Source: an uncultured Bacteroidaceae bacterium (GTDB lineage: Bacteria > Bacteroidota > Bacteroidia > Bacteroidales > Bacteroidaceae). Taken from it: a stretch of DNA of 64,000 nt. Below are positions 43,811 through 52,977 of the stretch, piece by piece. Position numbers and translations under genes: made by a program. The notes beneath the pieces were generated by a model, which saw only the letters and a list, made by a program, of their open reading frames with translations, was not told the origin of the DNA and did not search any database. Location: positions 1 through 64,000 of the forward strand of contig CAJODY010000002.1 in assembly GCA_905233285.1 (NCBI GenBank), given 5' to 3'. How positions within the stretch are numbered: the stretch's first letter is position 1; each line of letters starts with the position of its first letter.

Positions 43811-44083
43811 TTATATATGCCATTACCTATGCTCCTGAAGCAAAAGAAGGACTTGCAAGGTTGAAACGCAGTGAGCCAGCGGCTTTCCAGAAAGCCGTTA
43901 AGCTATTGAACGAGTTAGTGGAACATCCTCGTACGGGCACAGGGCATCCTGAACAGTTAAAGGGAAACTATTCTGGAAAATGGAGTCGAAAAATCACAAA
44001 AAAAGCATAGGCTCATCTACGAAATCTTTGAAACCGAAGTATATGTGGATGTCCTTTCAGCTTACGGGCACTACGATGACTAA
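43807..44083 (+). pseudogene. YoeB-like mRNA interferase toxin, frameshifted at A7
   Basis: The frame starts with TTG (43807) overlapping the antitoxin stop and encodes YAITYAPEAKEGLARLKR and HPRTGTGHPEQLKGNYSGKW, the YoeB/Txe pattern. At a run of seven A (43998-44004) the frame shifts and stops at 44010. Dropping one A restores the conserved end (KHRLIYEIFETEV and VLSAYGHYDD) to a stop at 44081-44083, for 91 residues in total. The missing part holds the catalytic C-terminus, so the encoded 67-residue form should be inactive. Homopolymer slippage or an assembly error are possible causes. Confidence 0.75.
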
Positions 44084-44093
44084 TAAAACTCTT

Positions 44094-44117
44094 TTATTCA
44101 AGGTTAATCTTGAATAA
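44094..44117. repeat. Stem-loop TTATTCAAG/CTTGAATAA after the toxin gene
   Basis: A perfect 9-bp stem with a 6-nt loop. It may be a weak transcription end; no T tract follows. The interval 44084-44505 has no credible ORF. Confidence 0.5.
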
Positions 44118-44178
44118 TGATATTACGCCTATTTACTGCCGAAGTAAATACATTCTTTCTCCTAAGTTTTTTCTCTTC

Positions 44179-44298
44179 CACGTCTCAGTCTTAACAAAAA
44201 ATCGCGAGGGGAATAAAAATAATCCCTAGGGGATTTTTATTAATCGCGAGGGTATTTTTAAAAATCCCGACGCGATTTTTTCCTGTTACTGAGACATG
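44179..44298. repeat. 120-bp imperfect palindromic element
   Basis: The outer arms (CACGTCTCAGTCTT...AAAAAATCGCG and CGCGATTTTTT...ACTGAGACATG) match at 22 of 28 positions. Inside are nested palindromes including TCCCTAGGGGA and ATTTTTAAAAAT, and two TCGCGAGGG motifs. It could be a MITE-like element or a structured RNA/DNA hairpin. It lies just upstream of the second four-helix-suffix gene. Confidence 0.7.
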
Positions 44299-44398
44299 AC
44301 AAAGTATTCCCATACGTGAGAAAGTATTATGAGTGAGGAGGGCATGCTCCGTCATATGGCAAATCTCCTGCTCAACATAAAAAAATGAACGGATTTAT

Positions 44399-44429
44399 TT
44401 TGTACATCTCGTGCTTATCAGTATCTTTG
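44399..44429 (+). promoter_or_regulatory. Promoter of the second four-helix-suffix gene
   Basis: TTTG (44399-44402), exactly 19 nt, then TATCTTTG (44422-44429). Full Bacteroidetes consensus with a C after the box. Confidence 0.7.
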
Positions 44430-44441
44430 CAGAGTAAACAT

Positions 44442-44486
44442 CTATAGTACCTATAGCAACTATAGAGCCTATGGAAACTATAAAGA
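44442..44486 (+). repeat. CTATAGNNN leader repeat (5 units, period 9)
   Basis: CTATAGTAC, CTATAGCAA, CTATAGAGC, CTATGGAAA and CTATAAAGA follow each other in 9-bp register. They begin about 13 nt past the -7 box, so they form the 5' end of the mRNA ahead of the ATG at 44506. Confidence 0.8.
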
Positions 44487-44505
44487 ATATTTAAACCTAA
44501 CAGCT

Positions 44506-45300
44506 ATGGAAGACGACAAACCGAGAAATGGCAAGGATGAGGAATGTAAACCAAAAACTCCAAGCATTTTTCGAAATGTGCCTAAATGGCAAGACTTGCG
44601 ATTCTATCAGAAGTCGGAAGTATTGTATCAGATGACAGTCGTTTTCTGCGAGCGTTTTCTACCTAAACATGGCGACCGAACTGTAGATCAGATGGTACAG
44701 GCGGCGCGTTCAGGCAAACAAAATATAGTAGAAGGTTCGGAAGATGGTAAGACCTCGACTGCAATGGAGGTCAACCTACTCAACGTAGCACGTTCAAGTA
44801 TCGGTGAACTGCGTCAGGATTACGAGGATTTCCTGAAAGCCCGCCATCTGAAAATATGGACTCCTGACGATACACGATTCCAACCCATGCAGGACTTTAC
44901 TCGAAATCACAACTCCCTTAGTGACTACGAACCATATTTTCAGCAATGGACTGCTGAGGAGATGGCTAACGTGGGGTTGACCTTGTGCTATCAGGTTGAT
45001 GTTATGATGAACAAATACTTGAAGGGCGTTGAGGAAATCTTCATCAAGGAGGGAGGCGTTAAGGAGCGTATGCACAAGGCTCGCACGGACTACCGACGTC
45101 AGCAGGACGAACGTATGGCTGAGTTGGAACGTACGTTACCACTACTACAAAAGCAGCTCGCAACTGCCCAGGATGAAGCTGCTCAATGGAAAGCCGCCTA
45201 TGAAGACTTGAAGCAACGTGCTCTTAAAGCTTACAATCAGCAGCAAGAGGAAATACAGGAACTTAGGAACAGACTGGATGCAAAGCAAGAAATGGCTTAG
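44506..45300 (+). CDS. Four-helix-bundle suffix-type protein, copy 2
   Basis: The 264-residue protein shares DRTVDQMVQAARSGKQN, ME-x-x-LLNVARSS, ELRQDYEDFLKARHL and GGVKERMHKARTDYRR with copy 1 (6153). It adds a C-terminal coiled coil of about 70 residues (LERTLPLLQKQLATAQDEAA). Related to Avd and 23S intervening-sequence proteins; function unknown, possibly nucleic-acid binding or oligomerising. It carries its own consensus promoter and repeat leader, and lies near a palindromic element and a TA pair, so it is an accessory gene. Confidence 0.82.
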   Translation: MEDDKPRNGKDEECKPKTPSIFRNVPKWQDLRFYQKSEVLYQMTVVFCERFLPKHGDRTVDQMVQAARSGKQNIVEGSEDGKTSTAMEVNLLNVARSSIGELRQDYEDFLKARHLKIWTPDDTRFQPMQDFTRNHNSLSDYEPYFQQWTAEEMANVGLTLCYQVDVMMNKYLKGVEEIFIKEGGVKERMHKARTDYRRQQDERMAELERTLPLLQKQLATAQDEAAQWKAAYEDLKQRALKAYNQQQEEIQELRNRLDAKQEMA

Positions 45301-45398
45301 TTTCAAAGTTTCATTGTTTCGGACTATTTTCAAAAAAACATTGAATATTTTGTAGAGTTCAAAAATAATCATTTACTTTGCCGATATAAATCAAAACA

Positions 45399-45628
45399 AT
45401 GAAAATGAAAACATAACACCATAAACTAAGGACATAGACTGGACGTCCACTTTTTACAGATGCTCAGGCCTTACCTCCGTCACAGCCTTAAACCCGACTC
45501 CGGTTGCTATTACTCAACATGTATTCACAAACCAAACGAAAGCCACATTGTATGTGCCAAAGGGAAGCCTGTCTGCTTATCAGGCAGCTGACTATTGGAA
45601 AGAATTCAAGAAGATAGTGGAGAAATAG
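45399..45628 (+). pseudogene. BspA-type LRR protein remnant
   Basis: A promoter-like TTACTTTG (45373-45380) and ATG AAA ATG AAA ACA TAA (from 45399) look like the start of a secreted-protein gene cut to five codons. From 45425 a frame without ATG encodes FYRCSGLTSVTALNPTPVA and ATLYVPKGSLSAYQAADYW, the C-terminal repeat end of BspA-like surface LRR proteins, ending in TAG at 45626-45628. The middle of the gene is deleted. Confidence 0.75.
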
Positions 45629-45723
45629 GTAAATAGTGAAGGTAGGCAACGAGACTTTCAAGGTCAGCCTGTAATACATTAATAAATATGACACCCTGAT
45701 TCAGGGAGTCATAGTAAACAAAA

Positions 45724-45766
45724 CAGGGCATAGTCGCAAAACGCGACGATGCCCTGCTGTTTTTGT
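45724..45766. terminator. Strong terminator between the LRR remnant and the HD gene
   Basis: Fourteen-base arms CAGGGCATAGTCGC and GCGACGATGCCCTG (one mismatch) around AAAAC, followed by CTGTTTTTGTT. It works for the plus strand and lies just beyond the stop of the minus-strand HD gene. Confidence 0.8.
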
Positions 45767-45777
45767 TATTCAAATAA

Positions 45778-46314
45778 TCACTCGAAAATCTTTGCCCATG
45801 AGAGGAAACGTTCGGTGCCGTCGTTGCCGAATTTCAGAAGGCTGCGACAGGCTTCTTCTACTGTCTTTTCGCGTTCGAGTTTTGTCTTCGAGAAGAATTT
45901 GTCGGCATAGCAGATAATCTTTTCTTCAATAGTTTCGGGAAGGAAGTCCTGTGGGGGTAGGGGCAGTCCCTGTTTTTCGATATCTTCTTTCGTTATTCCT
46001 GCTCCGGTATGACGTTCGCAAACGCGGGCATGACGTGGAAAACCTTCTTTCCTGAGAAGTTCTGCTCCGAGTATTCCGTGCTTTATATATGGCTCAGTAC
46101 CAAAGCAATAGATGCCGGGGGCGTTGCATAGGAAGATACCGAGGTCGTGGAGCATAGCAGCCTCAAGGACAAACTGACGGTCGGCACCTAATTCGGGATG
46201 TGAATCTACTATCGAGAGTGCTTTGCGGGTTACTAACTCCGAGTGGGTCACGAGAATGTGACGCTGCTCATTGTCCTCAGGATAGTATTTTCTAATGCAT
46301 AATTCGTAATTCAT
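45778..46314 (-). CDS. HD-domain phosphohydrolase
   Basis: The 178-residue protein has the HD metal-binding set (ILVTHSELVTRKALSIVDSHPEL, then AAMLHDLGIFLC with the HD pair) and a further conserved His (VCERHTGAG). It is probably a cytoplasmic nucleotide or phosphate-ester hydrolase. The first residues MNYELCI are encoded by a heptamer array; no other ATG precedes the domain, so the start codon appears to come from the repeat. Promoter -7 box is at 46340-46347. Confidence 0.85.
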   Translation of the reverse strand: MNYELCIRKYYPEDNEQRHILVTHSELVTRKALSIVDSHPELGADRQFVLEAAMLHDLGIFLCNAPGIYCFGTEPYIKHGILGAELLRKEGFPRHARVCERHTGAGITKEDIEKQGLPLPPQDFLPETIEEKIICYADKFFSKTKLEREKTVEEACRSLLKFGNDGTERFLSWAKIFE

Positions 46315-46327
46315 AATTCATAATGTT
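46293..46327 (-). repeat. Heptamer array TAATTCA at the HD-gene start (5 units)
   Basis: TAATGCA, TAATTCG, TAATTCA, TAATTCA and TAATGTT on the plus strand. The array overlaps the start codon of the HD gene and its leader. Confidence 0.87.
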
Positions 46328-46357
46328 TGGTTTGCTGTGCAAAAGTAGAATAAAAAG

Positions 46358-46388
46358 TTGAAAAATTAAAGAATTGAATGTACCTTTG
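46358..46388 (+). promoter_or_regulatory. Promoter of the valS operon
   Basis: TTG (46358-46360), 20 nt, then TACCTTTG (46381-46388) followed by C. It is divergent from the HD-gene box TACTTTTG at 46340-46347 (minus). Confidence 0.65.
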
Positions 46389-46413
46389 CAGGAATTTTAA
46401 ACAATATGACTCT

Positions 46414-46448
46414 CATTATGCATTCTGCATTATGAATTATGAATTAAA
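46414..46448 (+). repeat. Heptamer array ATTATG in the valS leader (5 units)
   Basis: CATTATG, CATTCTG, CATTATG, AATTATG and AATTAAA in 7-bp register end 5 bp before the valS ATG. It is an inverted counterpart of the array at 46293-46327, so the divergent leaders are symmetrical. Confidence 0.87.
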
Positions 46449-46453
46449 CCAAG

Positions 46454-49192
46454 ATGGAATTAGCAAGTAAGTACTCTCCGCAGGAGATAGAGAAGAAGTG
46501 GTATCAGTATTGGATTGATAATAAGTTGTTCGCCAGCAAACCTGACGGACGCGAACCTTATACTATCGTTATTCCGCCACCAAACGTGACAGGTGTGCTC
46601 CACATGGGACACATGCTGAACAATACGATTCAGGACATTCTGATTCGTAAGGCACGCATCGACGGAAAGAATGCCTGCTGGGTGCCGGGTACCGACCACG
46701 CTTCGATTGCTACTGAGGCAAAGGTGGTGAACCGACTCGCAGAACAGGGCATCAAGAAACGTGACATCACTCGCGAGGAGTTTCTGAAACATGCATGGGC
46801 TTGGACCGACGAACACGGAGGCATCATCCTGAAGCAGCTGCGCCGACTGGGTGCATCGTGCGACTGGGACCGTACGGCGTTCACTATGGATGAGAAACGT
46901 AGCGAATCAGTTCTGAAGGTGTTCGTTGACCTCTACGACAAAGGTCTCATCTATCGTGGACTGCGTATGGTGAACTGGGACCCGAAGGCTCAGACCGTGC
47001 TCTCGACCGAGGAGGTAATCTATCGCGACGAGAAGAGCAAACTCTACTATCTGAAATACTACGTTGCCGACCCCGAGAACCTGACTTCAGTAGGCAGTAA
47101 GGTGTCAATCGACGAGATGGAGAAGGAAGGTAACGTAATCCATAAGGATTCGAAAGGATACTATGCCGTTGTGGCAACTACCCGTCCTGAAACTATCATG
47201 GGTGATACAGCAATGTGTATCAATCCGAAAGACCCGAAGAACCAGTGGCTGCGCGGACATAAGGTAATCGTTCCGCTGGTGAACCGTGTGATACCTGTAA
47301 TCGAAGACCGCTATGTTGACATCGAGTTCGGTACAGGCTGTCTGAAGGTTACTCCGGCTCACGACGTGAACGACTATGCTCTGGGCAAGACTCACGGACT
47401 GGAGACTATCGATATCTTCAATCCGGACGGAACGTTGAGCGAGGCTGCAGGACTCTATGTTGGTATGGATCGCATGGATGTAAGAAAGCAGATTGCCAAG
47501 GACCTTGCCGATGCCGGACTGCTGGAGAAGGTTGAGGACTATGATAATAAAGTAGGTTATTCCGAGCGTAATCAGGATACAGCCGTAGAACCACGTCTCT
47601 GCAAGCAATGGTTCCTCAACATGCGCCACTTTGCCGACATCGCCTTGCCACCGGTACTCGAAGGCAAGATTAAGTTCTACCCGACTAAGTATGTAACCAC
47701 ATATCGCAACTGGCTCGAGAATATTCAGGACTGGTGTATCAGTCGTCAGCTTTGGTGGGGACACCGCATTCCGGCTTACTTCATCGCCACAGCAGAGGAC
47801 GAAGAGGAGAAGTTCGTTGTAGCTCTCACCAAGGAAGATGCTCTCACCAAGGCTCAGGAGAAGTATGGCAAGGACATCACGATGGATATGCTCACTCGAG
47901 ATGAAGATGCCCTCGACACATGGTTCTCATCTTGGTTGTGGCCAATCTCGCTGTTCGACGGAATAAACAATCCGGGCAACGAGGAGATAAAGTATTACTA
48001 TCCGACTGCCGACCTCGTAACTGCTCCCGACATCATCTTCTTCTGGGTAGCCCGTATGATTATGGCTGGAGAGGAATACATGAAGGATGTACCTTTCCGA
48101 AATGTATATTTCACAGGACTGGTACGTGATAAACTGGGACGTAAGATGTCGAAGTCGTTGGGTAACAGTCCCGATCCACTCGGACTCATTGACCAGTACG
48201 GTGCAGACGGAGTTCGTATGGGTATGCTGCTCTCTGCTCCGGCTGGAAACGATATTCTGTTCGACGAACAACTCTGCCAGCAGGGTGCGGCTTTCTGCAA
48301 TAAGATATGGAATGCGTTCCGTCTCGTTCAGGGATGGCAGGTTGACACTAAACTGCCACAGCCGAAGGAGAACGAAAGTGCGGCACGATGGATGGAAGCC
48401 AAGATAAAGGCTGCATACGCAGAGATTAACGACCTCTATAAGAAGTATCGTCTGAACGAGGCTTTGATGTCAGTATTCAAACTGTTCACCGACGAGTTCT
48501 CGGGATGGTATCTCGAAATGATAAAGCCTGCATATCAGGCACCAATCGACCAGAAGACATTGGACGACACTTTGCTGTTCTTCGAACAACTGATGAAGAT
48601 AATACATCCGTTCATGCCGTTCATCACTGAGGAACTTTACCAGCACATCGCAGAACGTAAGGAAGGGGAGAGCATTATGGTAAGTCCGCTCATCCTCAGC
48701 GCTCCGACCAAGGAGGAAAAAGCACTCTGTGCAGACTACGAAGAGGTGAAGCAGATTATCTCAGGTGTACGTGCCGTTCGTCAGAGCAAGAACATCTCGC
48801 CACGCGAACCACTCACCCTCGAGGTGGCTCAGACCGACGGAAAGAACATTACCAATTGTGAGGCTCTTGCTGCTACTGTAAAGAAGATGGCTTCGCTCAC
48901 AGATATTAAATATGTGGAAGCAAAGAGTGACGGCACATCGGCATTCATGATTGGAACGACTGAGTATGCCGTAGAGCTGGGTGGACTCATTGACACAGAG
49001 GCTGAACGCCAGAAGCTGGAAGCCGAACTGAAACACCTGCAGGGATTCCTCGTCGGAGTGAAGAAGAAACTCTCGAACGAACGCTTCGTAGCTAATGCTC
49101 CGGCACAGGTTGTCGAACTGGAACGCAAGAAGCAGGCTGATGCCGAATCAAAGATTGCTACCATCACAGAAAGCCTTGAGAAATTGAAATAA
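46454..49192 (+). CDS. valS: Valine--tRNA ligase
   Basis: The 912-residue class I synthetase has [19 protein letters not shown] (HIGH motif), [13 protein letters not shown], the editing domain with [27 protein letters not shown] and a C-terminal coiled coil ([18 protein letters not shown]). It charges tRNA-Val and edits Thr-tRNA. Its stop abuts the MATE start with no gap, so they are one operon. Confidence 0.97.
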   Translation: MELASKYSPQEIEKKWYQYWIDNKLFASKPDGREPYTIVIPPPNVTGVLHMGHMLNNTIQDILIRKARIDGKNACWVPGTDHASIATEAKVVNRLAEQGIKKRDITREEFLKHAWAWTDEHGGIILKQLRRLGASCDWDRTAFTMDEKRSESVLKVFVDLYDKGLIYRGLRMVNWDPKAQTVLSTEEVIYRDEKSKLYYLKYYVADPENLTSVGSKVSIDEMEKEGNVIHKDSKGYYAVVATTRPETIMGDTAMCINPKDPKNQWLRGHKVIVPLVNRVIPVIEDRYVDIEFGTGCLKVTPAHDVNDYALGKTHGLETIDIFNPDGTLSEAAGLYVGMDRMDVRKQIAKDLADAGLLEKVEDYDNKVGYSERNQDTAVEPRLCKQWFLNMRHFADIALPPVLEGKIKFYPTKYVTTYRNWLENIQDWCISRQLWWGHRIPAYFIATAEDEEEKFVVALTKEDALTKAQEKYGKDITMDMLTRDEDALDTWFSSWLWPISLFDGINNPGNEEIKYYYPTADLVTAPDIIFFWVARMIMAGEEYMKDVPFRNVYFTGLVRDKLGRKMSKSLGNSPDPLGLIDQYGADGVRMGMLLSAPAGNDILFDEQLCQQGAAFCNKIWNAFRLVQGWQVDTKLPQPKENESAARWMEAKIKAAYAEINDLYKKYRLNEALMSVFKLFTDEFSGWYLEMIKPAYQAPIDQKTLDDTLLFFEQLMKIIHPFMPFITEELYQHIAERKEGESIMVSPLILSAPTKEEKALCADYEEVKQIISGVRAVRQSKNISPREPLTLEVAQTDGKNITNCEALAATVKKMASLTDIKYVEAKSDGTSAFMIGTTEYAVELGGLIDTEAERQKLEAELKHLQGFLVGVKKKLSNERFVANAPAQVVELERKKQADAESKIATITESLEKLK

Positions 49193-50605
49193 ATGGGTTT
49201 AACCAAGGATGAACTTCTGCTGTTAGTCAGAAAAGGTGCAAGAAGTATGTCGTGGCAAGAGAAGCTGCGACTTACTTTTTTGTTGAGTCTGCCTGCTATT
49301 ATGGCGCAGATTTCAACTGTTGCCATGCAGATAATCGACGTGGCAATGCTCGGACGCCTTGGTACCCAACAGGCTGCATCCGTAGGCATCGTATCTACTA
49401 CCATCTGGTTGCTTGGCGGACTGTGTACTGCCTTCGCCAGCGGATTCTCTGTTCAGGTAGCCCACCGGGTAGGTGCCGACGACCTACAGGGAGCACGAAA
49501 CATAGTGCGACAAGGAATGACCGCCGGACTGCTTTTCGGACTTCTGCTTACGTTCGTCGGACTCTCCATTGCCCCACACCTACCTCTGTGGTTGGGAGCC
49601 GATGAGGCTATCCGTCATGATGCTTCGGAATATCTCAGCGTCGTAGCCTTGGCTCTTCCTGTACTACTCCTGAATACGCTTGCAGCCGGATGTCTGCGCT
49701 GTTCGGGAAACATCAAGGTACCCAGTATGCTGAATGCCCTGATGTGTGTACTTGACGTGCTCTTCAATTATTGCTTTATATTCATCCTCGACATGGGAAC
49801 ACTTGGTGCGGCGCTCGGTACGTTTGCTGCTTTCATCGTTTCCATGATATTGATGACCTGCTACCTCGTAGGCTATGACCAGCGTCTGCGTTTTTCACTC
49901 GACAAGTCGGCTACGAGTTTCCGTCCAACAGCCGAGGCACTCCGTAACGCTTTCGTCATAGGTTCGCCGATAGGATTGGAAAGGGGAGTGATGTGCGGAG
50001 CACAGATAGCCGTAACCAGCATCATCGCTCCGATGGGACCTGTATCCATTGCTGCCAATACGTTTGCTATAGAAATCGAAGGACTATGTTATATGCCCGG
50101 TTATGGTATTGCCGAGGCTACTACCACACTCGTCGGACAGAGTGCCGGAGCACGACGTAAGGACCTTATGCGCAGTTTTGCATGGATGGCTATGGGGATG
50201 GGAATGTCTGTAATGGCGCTGATGGCTGTACTGATGGCTGTGTTCGCTCCCGAGATGATGAGCCTGGTTACTCATGACAGGGAAGTCATCACCTTGGGTA
50301 CTGATGTGCTGCGTATCGGAGCATGGGCAGAACCGATGTTTGCAGCCAGCATCGTGGCATATGGAGCCTTCGTCGGTTCGGGACGCACGCTCATTCCGAG
50401 TCTGCTCAATCTTGGCAGCATCTGGATTGTCCGCCTCTCGCTGGCTTTTACACTCGCTCCACTCATGGGACTCCGAGGAGTATGGGTAGCAATGTGTATC
50501 GAATTGTGTTGGCGTGGAGCAGTACTCACTCTGCGTCTCTTCGGTCGCAGCTGGAGTCAGGAAAGTATTGACGAAGTTAAAGAAGAAGTAAAAATAAAAG
50601 TATGA
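49193..50605 (+). CDS. MATE family efflux transporter
   Basis: The 470-residue inner-membrane protein has the twelve-helix MATE pattern (SLPAIMAQISTVAMQIIDVAMLG, GTQQAASVGI, NTLAAGCLRCSGNIKVPSM and GIAEATTTLVGQSAGA). It probably exports drugs or metabolites by Na+ or H+ antiport. The ATG directly follows the valS stop; the DUF3737 start overlaps by 4 nt. Confidence 0.92.
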   Translation: MGLTKDELLLLVRKGARSMSWQEKLRLTFLLSLPAIMAQISTVAMQIIDVAMLGRLGTQQAASVGIVSTTIWLLGGLCTAFASGFSVQVAHRVGADDLQGARNIVRQGMTAGLLFGLLLTFVGLSIAPHLPLWLGADEAIRHDASEYLSVVALALPVLLLNTLAAGCLRCSGNIKVPSMLNALMCVLDVLFNYCFIFILDMGTLGAALGTFAAFIVSMILMTCYLVGYDQRLRFSLDKSATSFRPTAEALRNAFVIGSPIGLERGVMCGAQIAVTSIIAPMGPVSIAANTFAIEIEGLCYMPGYGIAEATTTLVGQSAGARRKDLMRSFAWMAMGMGMSVMALMAVLMAVFAPEMMSLVTHDREVITLGTDVLRIGAWAEPMFAASIVAYGAFVGSGRTLIPSLLNLGSIWIVRLSLAFTLAPLMGLRGVWVAMCIELCWRGAVLTLRLFGRSWSQESIDEVKEEVKIKV

Positions 50606-51456
50606 TGGAACTGATAAAGAAGAAAGAATTTGGCGGCGAACGCCCCTTGTATGCTTCTCACAATCTTCGACTCGAAGATGTGACAATCCATGTGGGTGAG
50701 TCATCGATAAAAGAAAGTAGTAATATAGAAGCAGAGAGATGCACGTTTGAAGGGAAGTACGTATTCTGGGAAACGGACGGATTCTCAGTCAATAACTGCT
50801 ATTTTGCCGAGAGTGCACGCAGTAGCATGTGGTACTCGCGCAACTGCCGAATGCGTAACTGTCGTGTAGATGCTCCGAAGCTCTTCCGCCGAATGGACGG
50901 AATTGACGTGGAAGATACTGACTTTCCCAACGGAGAACAATACCTGTGGGACTGCCGCAATATACGCATGAAGAACGTGAAGATTGAAAACTGCGATTAC
51001 GCCTTCATGCACTCCGAAAATATCCGTCTTGAGAATTATCGTCAGGAGGGAAACTACGCATTCCAGTATGCCAGAAACGTAGAGATACATAATGCCGTCA
51101 TCAATTCCAAGGACTCGTTCTGGGAGTCGGAGAACGTGACCATCTACGATTCTGAAATCAATGGCGAATACCTCGCGTGGTACGGCAAAAACATACGACT
51201 GGTTCGCTGTCATCTTACAGGCGAACAACTCCTTTGCTATGTCGATGGACTAATACTCGAGGACTGCACCTTCGGCAGCGATGCCAACCTGTTGTTCGAA
51301 TATTCTACAGTCAACGGAAATATCAAGGGACATGTACACAGCATAAAGAACCCGACGAGTGGTACGATAAGGGTAGGAGGTTCAGTCGGTGAACTCATTT
51401 GGGATGAGAATCAGAAGGCTCCTGCCAATGCTAAAGTAATAATCGAGAAGAAATGA
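50602..51456 (+). CDS. DUF3737 family beta-helix protein
   Basis: The 284-residue protein is a right-handed beta-helix by its repeated pattern (ERCTFEGKYVFWETDG, NCYFAESARS, RMRNCRVDA, DVEDTDF and IRMKNVKIENC), matching DUF3737. It lacks a signal peptide, so it is presumably cytoplasmic. Function unknown. It is often beside aminotransferases and transporters; here it lies between MATE and MalY/PatB genes with 4-nt overlaps on both sides. Confidence 0.88.
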   Translation: MMELIKKKEFGGERPLYASHNLRLEDVTIHVGESSIKESSNIEAERCTFEGKYVFWETDGFSVNNCYFAESARSSMWYSRNCRMRNCRVDAPKLFRRMDGIDVEDTDFPNGEQYLWDCRNIRMKNVKIENCDYAFMHSENIRLENYRQEGNYAFQYARNVEIHNAVINSKDSFWESENVTIYDSEINGEYLAWYGKNIRLVRCHLTGEQLLCYVDGLILEDCTFGSDANLLFEYSTVNGNIKGHVHSIKNPTSGTIRVGGSVGELIWDENQKAPANAKVIIEKK

Positions 51457-52628
51457 AATACGACTTTGATTTGCAGATTGATAGACGTGGTACCAACTGC
51501 GTGAAATGGGACGAGTTCGACGACTCCGATGTTATCCCTCTTTGGGTAGCTGACATGGATTTTGAGACTGCTCCCTGCATCATGGAGACAGTGAGAAAGA
51601 GAACGGAACACGGCTGTTTCGGTTATACCCACGTACCCGAGTCGTTCTATCAGGCAACCATCGACTGGTTCCGTCGTCGTCACGGATGGACTATTAACCG
51701 TAGTTCGTTCATCTACACCAGCGGAGTGGTTCCGGCTCTGTCGGCTATCGTCAAGGCATTAACCAGTCCGGGTGATAAGGTGCTCATTCAGACTCCCGTC
51801 TATAATTGTTTCTTCTCCAGTATCAGGAACAACGGATGCATAGTTGTCGAGAACGAACTCCTGCAGGGCGATACCGTTTCCATAGACTGGGAACAGTTTG
51901 AGAGCCAATGTGCTGACCCTGCCGTGAAAGTGTTCATCCTCTGCAATCCTCACAACCCTGTAGGCAGGGTATGGACACGCGATGAACTACTCCACATGGG
52001 CAATATATGCATGAAACACGGGGTGTTTGTAGTGAGTGATGAGATACACTGCGAATTCGTCTATTCCAAGACTGCTCCATATACACCTTTTGCATCGCTG
52101 AGCGATGAATTTGCCCAGCATTCCGTAGTATGTGTGTCGCCAAGTAAAGCTTTCAACATAGCCGGACTGCAGATAGCCAATATCATAGCTCCTGACGATG
52201 AGGTGCGTCAGCGCATTGACCGCGCCATCAATCAGAACGAAGTGTGTGATGTAAATCCCTTCGGAGTCATTGCCCTGCAGGCAGCATACAGCAAGGAAGG
52301 GGAGGAGTGGCTCGATCAGCTCTGCGGATACATCCACGAGAACTACCTTATGGCTCGTCAGATGCTTAATGAGCATCTGCCACAACTCCGAATCAATCCG
52401 CTCGAAGGCACCTATCTCATGTGGGTAGATATCCGTAGTCTGGGAATGACCTCAAAACAGGTGAGCGACATGCTCTTCCGTAAAGCAAAAGTGTATGTTA
52501 ACCCAGGCTCTATGTACGGCGAAAAGGCTGGCGAAGGTTACATCAGAATCAATCTGGCAACTCGTCGCAGCCTTTTACGTGAAGGGATAAATCGCATCAT
52601 TAATGCGATTAGCTACAAAGGTCTTTAA
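51453..52628 (+). CDS. MalY/PatB-type cystathionine beta-lyase
   Basis: The 391-residue PLP enzyme has the family start (YDFDLQIDRRGTNCVKWD and IPLWVADMDFETAP), ILCNPHNPVGRVWT, SDEIHCEF and SPSKAFNIAGLQ with the PLP Lys. It cleaves cystathionine or cysteine-type C-S bonds. Some homologues act as regulators (MalY) or deaminate aromatic substrates, which cannot be excluded. Confidence 0.9.
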   Translation: MKYDFDLQIDRRGTNCVKWDEFDDSDVIPLWVADMDFETAPCIMETVRKRTEHGCFGYTHVPESFYQATIDWFRRRHGWTINRSSFIYTSGVVPALSAIVKALTSPGDKVLIQTPVYNCFFSSIRNNGCIVVENELLQGDTVSIDWEQFESQCADPAVKVFILCNPHNPVGRVWTRDELLHMGNICMKHGVFVVSDEIHCEFVYSKTAPYTPFASLSDEFAQHSVVCVSPSKAFNIAGLQIANIIAPDDEVRQRIDRAINQNEVCDVNPFGVIALQAAYSKEGEEWLDQLCGYIHENYLMARQMLNEHLPQLRINPLEGTYLMWVDIRSLGMTSKQVSDMLFRKAKVYVNPGSMYGEKAGEGYIRINLATRRSLLREGINRIINAISYKGL

Positions 52629-52631
52629 TCC

Positions 52632-52976
52632 TTAAACCTTATTATTTTTATCTGGGAAAATGACGGCAGGCTTCCATTTCTTAGCCTCCTCAAAATCCAT
52701 CGTGGCATAAGCCATGATGATTATGACGTCGCCAATCTGCACCTTACGTGCCGAGGCACCGTTCAGACAGATGCATCCACTGCCGCGCTCACCCTTGATG
52801 ACATACGTATCAAGTCGTTCGCCGTTATTATTATTGGCAATGTGCACCCTTTCTCCCTCAATAATATTTGCAGCGTCCATCAAATCCTCGTCGATGGTGA
52901 TGCTACCCATATAGTTCAGGTTCGCTTCCGTCACTGTGGCACAGTGAATTTTCGATTTCAGTACCTCTACCAGCAT
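52632..52976 (-). CDS. panD: Aspartate 1-decarboxylase
   Basis: The 114-residue pro-enzyme has the self-cleavage site in [16 protein letters not shown] (Gly-Ser giving the pyruvoyl group) and [17 protein letters not shown]. It makes beta-alanine from aspartate for pantothenate. It follows panC by 1 nt, so the two last steps of the pathway are in one operon. Confidence 0.96.
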   Translation of the reverse strand: MLVEVLKSKIHCATVTEANLNYMGSITIDEDLMDAANIIEGERVHIANNNNGERLDTYVIKGERGSGCICLNGASARKVQIGDVIIIMAYATMDFEEAKKWKPAVIFPDKNNKV

Positions 52977-52977
52977 A

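Noticed and set aside
43998-44010. Programmed -1 frameshift in the toxin gene
   Set aside because: Restoring the conserved C-terminus needs a +1 (or -2) shift, so the A7 run is not a -1 slippery site for this purpose.
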